Positions 43,233 to 52,295 of a stretch of 64,000 nt of DNA are shown here, piece by piece; position 1 is the first letter of the stretch, and each line of letters starts with the position of its first letter. A model generated the notes under the pieces. It searched no databases. It saw nothing but the letters and a program-made list of their open reading frames with translations, and was not told the origin of the DNA. Source of the stretch: JAVBLY01 sp031553035 (GTDB taxonomy: Bacteria; Bacillota; Clostridia; Peptostreptococcales; Anaerovoracaceae); assembly GCA_031553035.1 (NCBI GenBank), contig JAVBLY010000003.1, forward strand, positions 1 to 64,000, written 5' to 3'. A program made the position numbers and the translations under genes.

Positions 43233-44798
43233 ATGGACATTAATAAAAATAACGGTGCACCTGTGATACACACCCCAGCTGCAGCTTATCCTTATAACTT
43301 TGAAAAAAAAGACATGATCGTTGCAATCACGGCATTCGTTGTGGGATTCTTATTCTGGGAATGGAGTGTCCCGAGCATCATTGCACCTACTTTGGGTGTG
43401 TTCATATTCCTTATGCTGGTGACTGCAATCGCTTTTTTCTATATACGGGTGAAGGGGATTCGGCAGGGGAGAATCGCTTATCTGATGTTGGGATTAACGA
43501 TTTTTTCTTCGAGTTACTTTATCATCTTTGACAACACCACATTGAATTTCTTCATGTTCGCATTTGTAATCTTCTGCTATATTCTTTGGGTCATGACAGC
43601 CAGTGGAACAAGTATAATGAAAAAATTGAACGGATTCATCCTCGGCGATCTGCTGAATCAAATCATCGTAATTCCGTTTAATAACTTTACCGCAATGTTC
43701 AGATCGCTTTTCCTGCGGGACTCTGCCGGAAAAAAATCTGCACTGAGTCTTGCGATCGGAATCCTTGCATCTATACCTATCCTCGTTTTGGTCATATCTC
43801 TTTTGGCTCAAGCCGACACCGGTTTCGAACACCTTGTAGACAATACAATCGCAAAGTTTATAGATTTTTCTTTCATCCATTATATGTTGGAATTTCTTCT
43901 GGGCATACCTGTAGCATGCTTTTTCTATGGATATATTTATGGAAATCACCATAAGCGAAAGACTGATCTGATAAAATATGAAAACCTGAATTCCAGTTTC
44001 ATAAAGTTTCACATGGTGCCGAGGCCTGCCATATACGGTCCGCTGGTGATTCTAAATATAATCTATGTGATATTTTTCATTGCTCTTGCAGGCTATTTAT
44101 TCTCTGCATTCGGCGGCGATCTCCCTGCATCCATGACTTATGCAGAATATGCCAGGAGAGGATTCTTTGAGCTGTGCGGAGTGTCCGCCATCAACCTCGG
44201 CATCATTGCGTTTTCATATACGGTAATGAAAAGACAGGAAGGTGAATACCCCCGCTCTCTCAAGATCCTTACAGGGGTAATGTCTGTTATTACCATAATG
44301 CTGGTCACCACAGCAATGAGCAAAATGCTGCTGTATATCTCTTCGTACGGATTGACACAGCTGAGGATCTACACTTTCTGGTTCATGATCGTCATATTGT
44401 TCGTATTCATTCTGGTTCTGATCTGGCATTTCAAACCGTTCAACTTGGGAAAATTTGTGGTGGCAGGATGCATGGTGCTGTTCCTGTCCCTGGCCTTCAG
44501 CAACACCGACGGGCAGATAGCAAAATATAATATAGAAGGATTTGAAAGCGGAAAGCTTGCCGAACTTGATCTTGATTTGCTTCGTGATCTGTCAGATGCC
44601 GCTTATCCTTATGTATCGTCATATGCCGATCGAACTGATGATCCAAAAATGAAGACGGAACTGACAAATATATCAAATTATTATAAAACGGATAAATTTG
44701 AGGCGGAAGACGAAGAGTCATTGAGCCCAATGCATTCAGATCAAGGGGATAATGATATCCTCAGGTTCAATATACAAAGTTTCCTTACCGGCAGGTAA
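43233..44798 (+). CDS. DUF4173-like polytopic membrane protein
   Basis: The 521-aa protein has about 12 membrane helices and a charged cytoplasmic-looking C-terminal tail. The pattern and length fit the DUF4153/DUF4173 family of uncharacterised membrane proteins often found beside DUF2975-HTH pairs. GGAGG lies 9 nt before the ATG. Likely third gene of the operon. The assignment rests on overall likeness, not on a motif. Confidence 0.7.
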   Translation: MDINKNNGAPVIHTPAAAYPYNFEKKDMIVAITAFVVGFLFWEWSVPSIIAPTLGVFIFLMLVTAIAFFYIRVKGIRQGRIAYLMLGLTIFSSSYFIIFDNTTLNFFMFAFVIFCYILWVMTASGTSIMKKLNGFILGDLLNQIIVIPFNNFTAMFRSLFLRDSAGKKSALSLAIGILASIPILVLVISLLAQADTGFEHLVDNTIAKFIDFSFIHYMLEFLLGIPVACFFYGYIYGNHHKRKTDLIKYENLNSSFIKFHMVPRPAIYGPLVILNIIYVIFFIALAGYLFSAFGGDLPASMTYAEYARRGFFELCGVSAINLGIIAFSYTVMKRQEGEYPRSLKILTGVMSVITIMLVTTAMSKMLLYISSYGLTQLRIYTFWFMIVILFVFILVLIWHFKPFNLGKFVVAGCMVLFLSLAFSNTDGQIAKYNIEGFESGKLAELDLDLLRDLSDAAYPYVSSYADRTDDPKMKTELTNISNYYKTDKFEAEDEESLSPMHSDQGDNDILRFNIQSFLTGR

Positions 44799-44815
44799 CA
44801 TGGTAAAATTGGAAT

Positions 44816-45358
44816 ATGAGACTATTTACAGCGATAGAATTTGATAAAGAGGTAAAGGATCATATATCCGGAACCGTCACATCTCTTAAAGAGGCCGGCG
44901 TCCGGGGGAGATTTCTTTCTCCGGACAACTACCACTTGACTCTTAACTTCATTGGAGAGACAGATCGGTTAGATGATATAAAGAAAATCATGGATTCTCT
45001 TCCTGCCTTTAGACCATTTGATTTGACACTGGGCGGGGTCGGCGTATTCAAAAGGCGGTCCGGTGACATATTGTGGCTTGGAATAGATAATTCCCCTGAA
45101 CTGTACAAGATACAAAGAAGGCTGAACAGGGAATTGATCCTTGCCGACTTTGAAGTGGATACTGGCAGGTTCAAACCCCATATAACTCTGGCACGTAAGT
45201 GCCGGATACCTTTGGAAATAATAAAAGATGCTTCGCTGGAAGAAGCATCTCACATATCCTTTAATGTCAAAAAAATCAGCCTTGTCCGATCGAATCTGAC
45301 GAAAAAGGGTGCTGTATATAAAGAGATTTATTCTATTCCGTTGTCAAAAAATCGATGA
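44816..45358 (+). CDS. thpR: RNA 2',3'-cyclic phosphodiesterase (2H family)
   Basis: The 180-aa protein carries both HxT motifs of the 2H phosphoesterase fold, HLTLNFIG (near residue 42) and HITLARK (near 122), at normal spacing. The start RLFTAIEFDKEVKD is typical of ThpR/LigT. It hydrolyses 2',3'-cyclic ends of RNA. It starts 17 bp after the DUF4173 gene. Confidence 0.94.
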   Translation: MRLFTAIEFDKEVKDHISGTVTSLKEAGVRGRFLSPDNYHLTLNFIGETDRLDDIKKIMDSLPAFRPFDLTLGGVGVFKRRSGDILWLGIDNSPELYKIQRRLNRELILADFEVDTGRFKPHITLARKCRIPLEIIKDASLEEASHISFNVKKISLVRSNLTKKGAVYKEIYSIPLSKNR

Positions 45359-45420
45359 CATTTAAATGCTTGATCTCTCTCTAGAAAAACGAGAAAGCAA
45401 CTCATTGCACATGATATTTT

Positions 45421-46137
45421 CTAATATTCGTCGTCAAGTCCCCGCATGTGATCGCAATTGAAATGGGAGGCATCGCAAAACGGCATATTGGTGGACTCGC
45501 CGCAACGGCACAATGTCATTCTATTTCTGGCTTCATATTCGCAGTTGTCTGAATCTTCAAGGATAATTCCACCCTTTACCCATAGCGGTCCTTTGAAATT
45601 TAGTGGAGCATCCTGAACTACACTTATTTCCTTTTCCAACTCAGGTTCTATGAGCTGGCCGTTTTTTCTTATGGTCAGTCTGCCTGCCGCACACTTATTT
45701 GCTTCGTCAATGGCTTTTGCTTCGTAATCGGGATGGTCATCTCCCGACTTTATAGTCATATGCCATGTATCGTCGAATCTGTCACAGAACCGGACTTCTG
45801 CGCAAAGCTTTACATTGTCGATAAGGTCGATAACTTCACCTTCATAAATTCTGGCTCCTTCAAGATATGGAGTCCTGTCAACAACAACATTGTTGCAAAA
45901 TCCGTTGCCATCATGTTTGCCGTCACAAAATGGCATTGTTTCTGAATGTCCGCACCTGCACAGTGCATACTTTCCGTTACTTACATAAGACTTTATATCG
46001 TATTCCTTGCCCTTCTCCCAATCCATGCTGAAGCCATCTTCATCTGCAACGATTTTTTCCTGGAAAAGAGGGATATTTTCTGTAACAAGGTAGGGGCCAT
46101 TGTCAAGAACTTTGATCCGCTTAGTTTTATCATTCAT
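45421..46137 (-). CDS. Double CDGSH iron-sulfur protein
   Basis: The 238-aa protein has two CDGSH motifs: CRCGHSETMPFCDGKH in the first half and CRCGESTNMPFCDASH at the end. Each should bind a [2Fe-2S] cluster by three Cys and one His. Between them is a stretch like the DUF1271/ferredoxin-like part of bacterial CDGSH proteins. Role probably redox or Fe-S handling; partner unknown. A separate transcription unit. Confidence 0.92.
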   Translation of the reverse strand: MNDKTKRIKVLDNGPYLVTENIPLFQEKIVADEDGFSMDWEKGKEYDIKSYVSNGKYALCRCGHSETMPFCDGKHDGNGFCNNVVVDRTPYLEGARIYEGEVIDLIDNVKLCAEVRFCDRFDDTWHMTIKSGDDHPDYEAKAIDEANKCAAGRLTIRKNGQLIEPELEKEISVVQDAPLNFKGPLWVKGGIILEDSDNCEYEARNRMTLCRCGESTNMPFCDASHFNCDHMRGLDDEY

Positions 46138-46294
46138 AAGTTCACTTCCTATTGCATTTTCTTCGATGTGTACCAGTTATTGTATGATTATACCCGATGT
46201 CCGTTATTTTATCCATATACTAAATGTGGAATTTGTTGCTTACATGCGCGATATATTTTTCCATTTTTTACCATTTATATGATATGCTATAATC

Positions 46295-47194
46295 ATGAAA
46301 AAATATTTAAGCCATTTAACTGCTGCACTTGAGTGGAACATACCTAAGCTGGATGTAGTATTCGGCAAGGAAGACGTGGATAAACGTCGCAATAGACAAA
46401 TTATTGATATTACTCTTGTTGATCAACACATGAGAAGTACGAAATCAGAATACATATACCATTCATGCAAAAAAACCCTTCCCAGAGGAGCGGTAGTTAA
46501 GAAGGACGATATTTTTATCGCATCGCCTGAACTGGTATTCCTCGAATTGGCCAATGAGTTGGACATCCAAAGGTTGATTCTTCTTGGGCTCCAAATGTGT
46601 TCACACTCTCCCAGCAATGCATCTGAAGGTATTACCACAAAACGCAAACTTAAGGATTTTTTGGGGAAAACGCCTGGACATTACGGGCATGTAAAGGCAG
46701 AACGTGCAATTCGGTTCATCGAAAATGGCTCTAATTCAATAATGGAATCCATACTTTTTATGGTTTTGACTTTGCCATATCGGCTTGGCGGATACGGACT
46801 CAGTGGAACAAGTTTCAATCATGAGGTCTTTTTAGATTCAAACTCACAAAGGCAACTGGAACAAATGCGATGTTATATAGATTTATATTATACAAGATCA
46901 AAAATTGCAATCGAGTATGATAGTTTCAAGCATCACAATACTCCAGCGGAACAGGGGAAAGATTCGCTGCGAGCTTCAGCACTAAAGAGACAAGGCATTG
47001 ATGTCATCCAGATGACAACCATTCAGCTTTATAATGAAATAGCTTGTGAAGATTTCGTTATCGATCTAGCATCCCGTTTGGGCAAACGACTAAAACATAG
47101 AACATCTGACTTCCAGAATACACACAGCGGTCTTCGGAAACTGCTTCCGTCTCAAGAAAGGAATAATGGGGCGAAGTCATCTAAGCCGAGTTGA
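46295..47194 (+). CDS. Orphan protein with AbiEi-like and DUF559/Vsr-like nuclease fold regions
   Basis: The 299-aa protein resembles a group common in Coriobacteria. The N-terminal half carries IFIASPELVFLELANEL, the middle has LPYRLGGYGLSG, and the C-terminal part has CYIDLYYTRSKIAIEYDSF, reminiscent of the D...ExY core of PD-(D/E)XK (DUF559/Vsr) enzymes. Its role is unknown; mobile or defence genes often look like this. No ribosome site is seen, and a TATAAT ends just 1 bp before the ATG, so the start or promoter is doubtful. Followed by inverted-repeat element C. Confidence 0.7.
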   Translation: MKKYLSHLTAALEWNIPKLDVVFGKEDVDKRRNRQIIDITLVDQHMRSTKSEYIYHSCKKTLPRGAVVKKDDIFIASPELVFLELANELDIQRLILLGLQMCSHSPSNASEGITTKRKLKDFLGKTPGHYGHVKAERAIRFIENGSNSIMESILFMVLTLPYRLGGYGLSGTSFNHEVFLDSNSQRQLEQMRCYIDLYYTRSKIAIEYDSFKHHNTPAEQGKDSLRASALKRQGIDVIQMTTIQLYNEIACEDFVIDLASRLGKRLKHRTSDFQNTHSGLRKLLPSQERNNGAKSSKPS

Positions 47195-47222
47195 CCGTCA
47201 TGCAACTTTTCTTAAGGTTTTG

Positions 47223-47361
47223 TGTCCCAAATTTGAGGGAGTGTGGTGTTTTTCTTAGCGTTTTCTCGTGCATTCGATTATAATGGATGATAATACATGA
47301 TAATAGAAAAACGTTTCAAATCTGAGAGCATAATTTACCACACTCCCTCAAATTTGGGACA
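47223..47361. repeat. Inverted-repeat intergenic element, copy C (perfect 25-bp arms)
   Basis: Left arm 47223-47247 (GTCCCAAATTTGAGGGAGTG core) and right arm 47337-47361 are perfect complements around 89 nt that include ATAATACATGATAATA. A TGGTGTTTTTCTT stretch just inside the left arm recurs just outside the right arm (47367-47381). Arms and centre resemble copies A and B loosely. Confidence 0.65.
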
Positions 47362-47423
47362 TAATCTGGTGTTTTTTCTTGCGTGACCTCTGAATGATCG
47401 TATCCATATTAATATCCAAATAA

Positions 47424-47459
47424 ATGATCCCCCGAAGCGTCACAGCGCCGGGGAATCAT
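47424..47459 (-). terminator. Terminator-like hairpin behind thiolase gene
   Basis: ATGAT-CCCCG outer and GCG inner pairs enclose TCACA, closing with CGGGG-ATCAT; AUUUAUUU follows in the minus direction. About 75 bp past the thiolase stop. Confidence 0.55.
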
Positions 47460-47468
47460 GTCAGTTCG

Positions 47469-47516
47469 GTTTGATCTAGATACTGTTTGATCTAGATATT
47501 GTTTGATCTAGATATT
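47469..47516. repeat. Three tandem 16-bp repeats
   Basis: GTTTGATCTAGATACT is followed by two copies of GTTTGATCTAGATATT, head to tail without spacers, in the gap between thiolase stop and its hairpin. Each holds the palindrome ATCTAGAT. Confidence 0.9.
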
Positions 47517-47533
47517 ACGATTTAATCCTGCTA

Positions 47534-48712
47534 TTACATTTCAGCGATAAGAGCAACGCCCTGTCCGCCTCCGATGCAAAGAGTTGAAAGACCGTAGTGT
47601 GATCCTCTCTTCATCATTTCGTAAAGCATTGTTACGAAGATTCTGCAGCCTGATGCTCCGATCGGATGACCAAGTGCGATTGCTCCGCCGTTTACATTTA
47701 CGATAGCAGGATCGAATCCAAGATCCTTAACTACTGCAACTGACTGTGCAGCAAATGCTTCGTTAGCTTCAACCAGGTCGATATCTTCGATCTTAAGACC
47801 AGCTTTGTCAAGAGCCTTAAGTGAAGTTGATATCGGAGAAATTCCCATGATCGAAGGATCGACGCCTGCTGACGCATATCCTGCGATTTTGCAGAGTGGC
47901 TTGAGACCAAGCTCATCAGCCTTTTCTTTCGACATTACTACAACAGCAGCAGCACTGTCGTTGAGACCTGATGCGTTAGCAGCTGTAACAACTCCGTCCT
48001 TCTTGAATGCCGGCTTGAGTTTGGCGATACCTTCTACAGTTACGCCGTCTTTGATATATTCATCTTCATCAAATATTACAGGATCGCCTTTTCTCTGAGG
48101 TACTTCAACTGGAACGATCTCGTCCTTGAATTTGCCTTCGGCTCTGGCTTTGGAAGCCTTCTGCTGTGAACTTGCAGCGAACTCGTCAAGCTGTTCTCTT
48201 GTTAGCCCCCACTGCTCGGCAACGTTTTCCGCTGTGATTCCCATGTGGTAATTATTGAAAGCATCGGTAAGCCCGTCATGTACCATGATGTCGATGAGCT
48301 TTGTGTCGCCCATTCTTGCGCCCCATCTCATAGCAGGTGAAATGTATCCTGCCTGGCTCATGCTTTCTGTTCCGCCGGCGATGATGATATCAGCGTCTTC
48401 TGCCTTGATCATTGAGGCAGCCATGAAAATTGTTCTCAGTCCGGAACCGCAGACCTTATTTATTGTCATTGAAGGAATTTCTTTAGGTATTCCAGCTTTC
48501 ATTGCAACCTGTCTAGCTACGTTTTGGCCAAGACCTCCCTGCAGTACATTGCCCAAAAGAACTTCGTCGATTGTTGCTGGATCGATTCCTGCTCTTTCGA
48601 TTGCGCCTTTAACAGCTACTGCTCCAAGGTCTACTGCTGACATTGACTTAAGAGATCCGCCATAACTTCCGATTGCTGTTCTGGCTGCTCCAACGATTAC
48701 TACTTCTCTCAT
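47534..48712 (-). CDS. thlA: Acetyl-CoA C-acetyltransferase (thiolase)
   Basis: The 392-aa thiolase condenses two acetyl-CoA, the entry to butyrate-type fermentation, or cleaves acetoacetyl-CoA. The nucleophilic Cys is in NKVCGSGLRTI, the His in NGGAIALGHPIGASG, and the second Cys in LCIGGGQG. Monocistronic by its surroundings. No other butyrate genes lie in the window. Confidence 0.97.
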   Translation of the reverse strand: MREVVIVGAARTAIGSYGGSLKSMSAVDLGAVAVKGAIERAGIDPATIDEVLLGNVLQGGLGQNVARQVAMKAGIPKEIPSMTINKVCGSGLRTIFMAASMIKAEDADIIIAGGTESMSQAGYISPAMRWGARMGDTKLIDIMVHDGLTDAFNNYHMGITAENVAEQWGLTREQLDEFAASSQQKASKARAEGKFKDEIVPVEVPQRKGDPVIFDEDEYIKDGVTVEGIAKLKPAFKKDGVVTAANASGLNDSAAAVVVMSKEKADELGLKPLCKIAGYASAGVDPSIMGISPISTSLKALDKAGLKIEDIDLVEANEAFAAQSVAVVKDLGFDPAIVNVNGGAIALGHPIGASGCRIFVTMLYEMMKRGSHYGLSTLCIGGGQGVALIAEM

Positions 48713-48898
48713 GTGTAATTCCTCCTACATTATTATACTTTTGATCCAACTAAATTTATATTCTGATTTTTAACATTTATAATGTCAATTTTATCTGTTA
48801 AAACTATATCATACTTTCCGTAAAACACAATAGAATGGAAAAATGTTAGAAAATTCTAATATCATCTTTATATTTCATCCTACAGGCTGAGAAAGTCT

Positions 48899-49600
48899 TT
48901 ACTTCACAGTCTTTGAGATCCTTTTGAATGCCGGGTTTTCCGCACCGCGGGTCATTTCGAAAAGAACTGACTCCATAGTCATCATCTCGATCCCCGCATC
49001 GGACATTCTCTTGATCGCCATATCTCTGTCGAATTCGCTTCTGGATGCTATGCAGTCTGCTGCCAGATATACTTCGAAATCCGTGCCGGCATAATCCTCT
49101 TCATCATCACTGCCTTCGTTGTTTCTGTCAATCAGGATTACCACATTGTCCGATGATTTATCAGCATCGAATTCATACTCGTCTTCATCATATTCATCGT
49201 CGTCACCGTATTCGTAAAGATCAAATGCTGTCTGCTGCACGCATATATGAGACTCGATACCGCATAGGATAACCTGCTCTCTGCCGCTCTTAACGAGGGC
49301 TTCACGGAAATTCGGCTCCTCCATGCAGCTGAATGTTTTCTTCTCTACATATTTAAATTCGGTTTCCGGGATATCATCTTCGATAGGTTCGGTCATTGCA
49401 TTTCTAAGTTCAGGAATCGTTTCTCCAAGACCCTTTGTATATTGTTGTGTGGCGATTATAGGTACGCCCAGGATCCTGCAGCCTTTGATCAGCTTGGCTG
49501 TCTTGTCGGCAGCTTCCTCTTTACCGCTCATTGACGGAAATAACTTTTCCTGATAATCCACTACCACCAGGATCGCATCATCTACATTCAATTTACTCAT
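48899..49600 (-). CDS. Isochorismatase-like hydrolase with acidic insert
   Basis: The 233-aa protein has the cysteine-hydrolase triad pattern: Asp in VVVDYQEKL, Lys in VEKKTFSC, and Cys-120 in GIESHICVQQT. Residues about 131-173 are an unusual Asp/Glu/Tyr-rich insert (GDDDEYDEDEYEFDAD) inside the core where relatives have a short turn. Activity may be nicotinamidase-like or other; unknown. Overlaps surE by 8 bp, so the two are co-translated. Confidence 0.88.
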   Translation of the reverse strand: MSKLNVDDAILVVVDYQEKLFPSMSGKEEAADKTAKLIKGCRILGVPIIATQQYTKGLGETIPELRNAMTEPIEDDIPETEFKYVEKKTFSCMEEPNFREALVKSGREQVILCGIESHICVQQTAFDLYEYGDDDEYDEDEYEFDADKSSDNVVILIDRNNEGSDDEEDYAGTDFEVYLAADCIASRSEFDRDMAIKRMSDAGIEMMTMESVLFEMTRGAENPAFKRISKTVK

Positions 49601-50363
49601 TGAAAATTCCTTCTTTCTTTAGTTTTTCCATTAATTCATAATTTGTAAGGTCATAATGCAGGGGCGTTATTGTTGCATACTTTTCCTGTGATGCCCCTAT
49701 ATCATTTGTGTCGCTGTCATAGTCATCTCTGAATACAGGCCTTCCTCCATATTGGAAGTGACGGTGACCGTCGTCTTTCTCCACCTTTTTGAACCACTCT
49801 TCATACTCTCTGACTCCAAGACCTACGATCTTGACGCCTGCGATCTCATCTTCGGGAAGGTTAGGAGTATTGATATTTATAATTATCTCCTTGTCCATAT
49901 CCTTAAGGTCGTGGCTGGCCGCTTTTACTGCAAGCTTTCTGGCCATATCGTAGTTCTTTGGCTTCCAGGAGTTGATGGATACAGCAACTGAAGGTTTGCC
50001 GCAAAGGCCGCCTTCGATCGCCGCAGAAACCGTGCCGGAATAAAGAACATCTGTGCCCATATTGCCTCCCATATTGATTCCGGAAAAAACCATGTCGATG
50101 TCCACATTTCTTTCGCTGAGAAGCTCAAGCCCTACCTTCACGCAGTCGGCAGGTGTGCCGTCGATACAGTAAGCTATTTTTGCATTTTCATATTCCACTT
50201 CTTCAACCTGAATCGTACTATGTATGGTTATACCGTGGCCGCACGCACTTTTTTGGGTCTTGGGCGCGCACACAAAAATATCCGCAACCTCACTCAAAGC
50301 GTCGACCAGATTTTTTATACCCTCGGCATCTATTCCGTCATCATTTGCTACTAATATATTCAT
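49593..50363 (-). CDS. surE: 5'/3'-nucleotidase SurE
   Basis: The 256-aa phosphatase starts MNILVANDDGIDAEGI with the metal-binding DD. It also has SACGHGITIHSTI, FSGINMGGNMG and YSGTVSAAIEG, all family blocks. It dephosphorylates nucleoside monophosphates. First gene of the surE-isochorismatase pair; divergent from the DUF1538 operon. Confidence 0.96.
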   Translation of the reverse strand: MNILVANDDGIDAEGIKNLVDALSEVADIFVCAPKTQKSACGHGITIHSTIQVEEVEYENAKIAYCIDGTPADCVKVGLELLSERNVDIDMVFSGINMGGNMGTDVLYSGTVSAAIEGGLCGKPSVAVSINSWKPKNYDMARKLAVKAASHDLKDMDKEIIININTPNLPEDEIAGVKIVGLGVREYEEWFKKVEKDDGHRHFQYGGRPVFRDDYDSDTNDIGASQEKYATITPLHYDLTNYELMEKLKKEGIFNE

Positions 50364-50456
50364 TCATATCTCCTCCACATGACACAGGCTTCATTATAAC
50401 ATATATATTTGTTATTCCATAATCAAAGTATTGCCTAAGCATACTTGCCGCTTCAT

Positions 50457-50485
50457 TTGCCTGAATCCAATAAATTATGTATAAT
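50457..50485 (+). promoter_or_regulatory. Promoter of the DUF1538-P-II operon
   Basis: TTGCCT (50457-50462), 17 bp, TATAAT (50480-50485), about 40 bp before the TTG start codon. Confidence 0.65.
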
Positions 50486-50525
50486 TAAAGAGCTGATATT
50501 CCGTTGACAGAGAGGAGGTTCGTTT

Positions 50526-52295
50526 TTGCCCAAGAAATTACTGGACAAAACCAAAGAAGCACTAACTGCTCTACTTCCGATCACAATCATCGTTTTAATT
50601 CTGAATTTTACCATAACTCCGATGCCTTTTGAGGTAAGAGGAATGTTTATTATAGGTGCCATTCTGCTGGTAGCAGGGATGGGCCTTTTTACTTTAGGGG
50701 CAGACTTGGCTCTGCTGCCCATAGGTGAACATCTTGGCCAATATCTCAGCAAATCGAGAAAGCTGCCGCTGATACTTATTTCGGCATTCATTCTGGGAAC
50801 CATGATAACGGTTGCAGAGCCGGATCTTCAGGTACTCGCCAATCAGATCCCCGGTATCCCGAATAGTACTTTGGTGCTGACAGTAGCTATCGGTGTAGGA
50901 ATATTCCTTGTCGTTGCTATATTGAGGATATTCCTGCAATGGCCTCTTAAATATATTTTATTCGGACTTTATTTTATAGTTTTCATATTATCTATGTTTG
51001 TACCTGATGAGTACATCCCCGGTGCATTTGACGCAAGCGGGGTCACAACCGGGCCGCTTACGGTTCCTTTCATACTGGCTTTCGGCATGGGTATTGCTGA
51101 GGTTCGCGGAGGGAAAAGCTCTCAGGATGACAGCTTCGGTATCGTAGCCCTGGCGTCCGTGGGACCAATAATAGCAGTCATGCTGCTGACAATAATGAAC
51201 AAAAATGAAGGTAATGCAGAGGCCACAGTTGCAGATATGTCCAGAGTCGACACCATAGGAGAGTTGGTGTCTCATTTTGTTCACGCGATCCCTTTCTATG
51301 CAAAGGAAATGATCATAGCCATCTTGCCCATTGTCATCTTCTTCCTGATTTTTCAGGTGGTAGCTATAAAGCTTCCGGCATCACAAATCATAAAAATGTT
51401 TGTTGGTGTTATCTATACTCTGGGCGGACTTATCCTGTTCCTGACCGGAGTCAATGTGGGATTCCTGCCGGCAGGATCTTTTATCGGACAATATATCGGG
51501 GCATTGCCATTCAACTGGATACTCATACCATTGGGTATGCTGATCGGATATTTTATAGTTCTGGCTGAGCCTGCCGTACATGTTCTCATAAATCAGATCG
51601 AAGATATCACTGGAGGCTCTATCTCAAAAAAAATCATGCTTAACAGTTTGTCTATATCGGTTGCTTTATCAGTGGGACTGGCCATGGTACGAGTTTACTT
51701 TGGCATAAATATCATATGGATTCTGATCCCCGGATATGCCCTTGCTCTCGGTCTCTCGTTTGTCGTTCCAAAAATCTTCACGTCAATCGCCTTTGACTCG
51801 GGGGGTGCTGCGTCGGGACCTATGGCAACAACTTTTCTCCTGCCGTTTGCAATGGGTGCCAGCGCCGCAATGGGCGGAAACATACTGATGGACGCATTCG
51901 GTACTGTCGCTATGGTCGCGATGACACCGCTATTTACCATACAGATAATCGGTCTCATATATAAAATCAAGACAGCAGACACGTCCAATGACGAGTGGGG
52001 AACCATCGAGGAAATCGCCGATGAAATAGAAGAGCGAGAATTCGTCGATTGGGGAGAAACAAATCAGGCATCTGAGGTTTATGACGAATACAAAGATGTT
52101 GGTGCCGACATGGAATTCGTTGCCAGCCCCGAATGGGCGGAAGTCATCCATGATGAGAATGTCTGGGATGAGATCACAACAGACAACGCATACATTGATT
52201 TTGATGAATTGGAAATGAAGCACTTCCAGAGCATGGTTGTGCCGGAGGATTTTGATATGCCGAATACGGAAAAAAATAACGGAGGGAAAAATTGA
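50526..52295 (+). CDS. DUF1538 family membrane protein (two repeats, acidic C-terminal tail)
   Basis: The 589-aa protein starts at TTG with AGGAGG 8 nt upstream. Two DUF1538 halves of six or so membrane helices each share GMGLFTLGADLALLPIGEHL and GGLILFLTGVNVGFLPAGSF, and TTGPLTVPFILAFGMGIAEV with ASGPMATTFLLPFAMGASAA. This inverted or tandem duplication looks like a transporter. The last about 110 residues are cytosolic, acidic and Trp-rich. It overlaps the next gene by 4 bp. Substrate unknown; P-II partners suggest ammonium, bicarbonate or carbon/nitrogen control (inference). Confidence 0.9.
   Translation: MPKKLLDKTKEALTALLPITIIVLILNFTITPMPFEVRGMFIIGAILLVAGMGLFTLGADLALLPIGEHLGQYLSKSRKLPLILISAFILGTMITVAEPDLQVLANQIPGIPNSTLVLTVAIGVGIFLVVAILRIFLQWPLKYILFGLYFIVFILSMFVPDEYIPGAFDASGVTTGPLTVPFILAFGMGIAEVRGGKSSQDDSFGIVALASVGPIIAVMLLTIMNKNEGNAEATVADMSRVDTIGELVSHFVHAIPFYAKEMIIAILPIVIFFLIFQVVAIKLPASQIIKMFVGVIYTLGGLILFLTGVNVGFLPAGSFIGQYIGALPFNWILIPLGMLIGYFIVLAEPAVHVLINQIEDITGGSISKKIMLNSLSISVALSVGLAMVRVYFGINIIWILIPGYALALGLSFVVPKIFTSIAFDSGGAASGPMATTFLLPFAMGASAAMGGNILMDAFGTVAMVAMTPLFTIQIIGLIYKIKTADTSNDEWGTIEEIADEIEEREFVDWGETNQASEVYDEYKDVGADMEFVASPEWAEVIHDENVWDEITTDNAYIDFDELEMKHFQSMVVPEDFDMPNTEKNNGGKN

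Noticed and set aside
46295..47194. AbiE type IV toxin-antitoxin pair
   Set aside because: Only a vague AbiEi-like region is present and no AbiEii nucleotidyltransferase gene adjoins.
47469..47516. CRISPR-like short repeats
   Set aside because: The three units abut without spacers; the 23-bp-period set at 62.8 kb also lacks unique spacers of constant length, and no cas genes are present.
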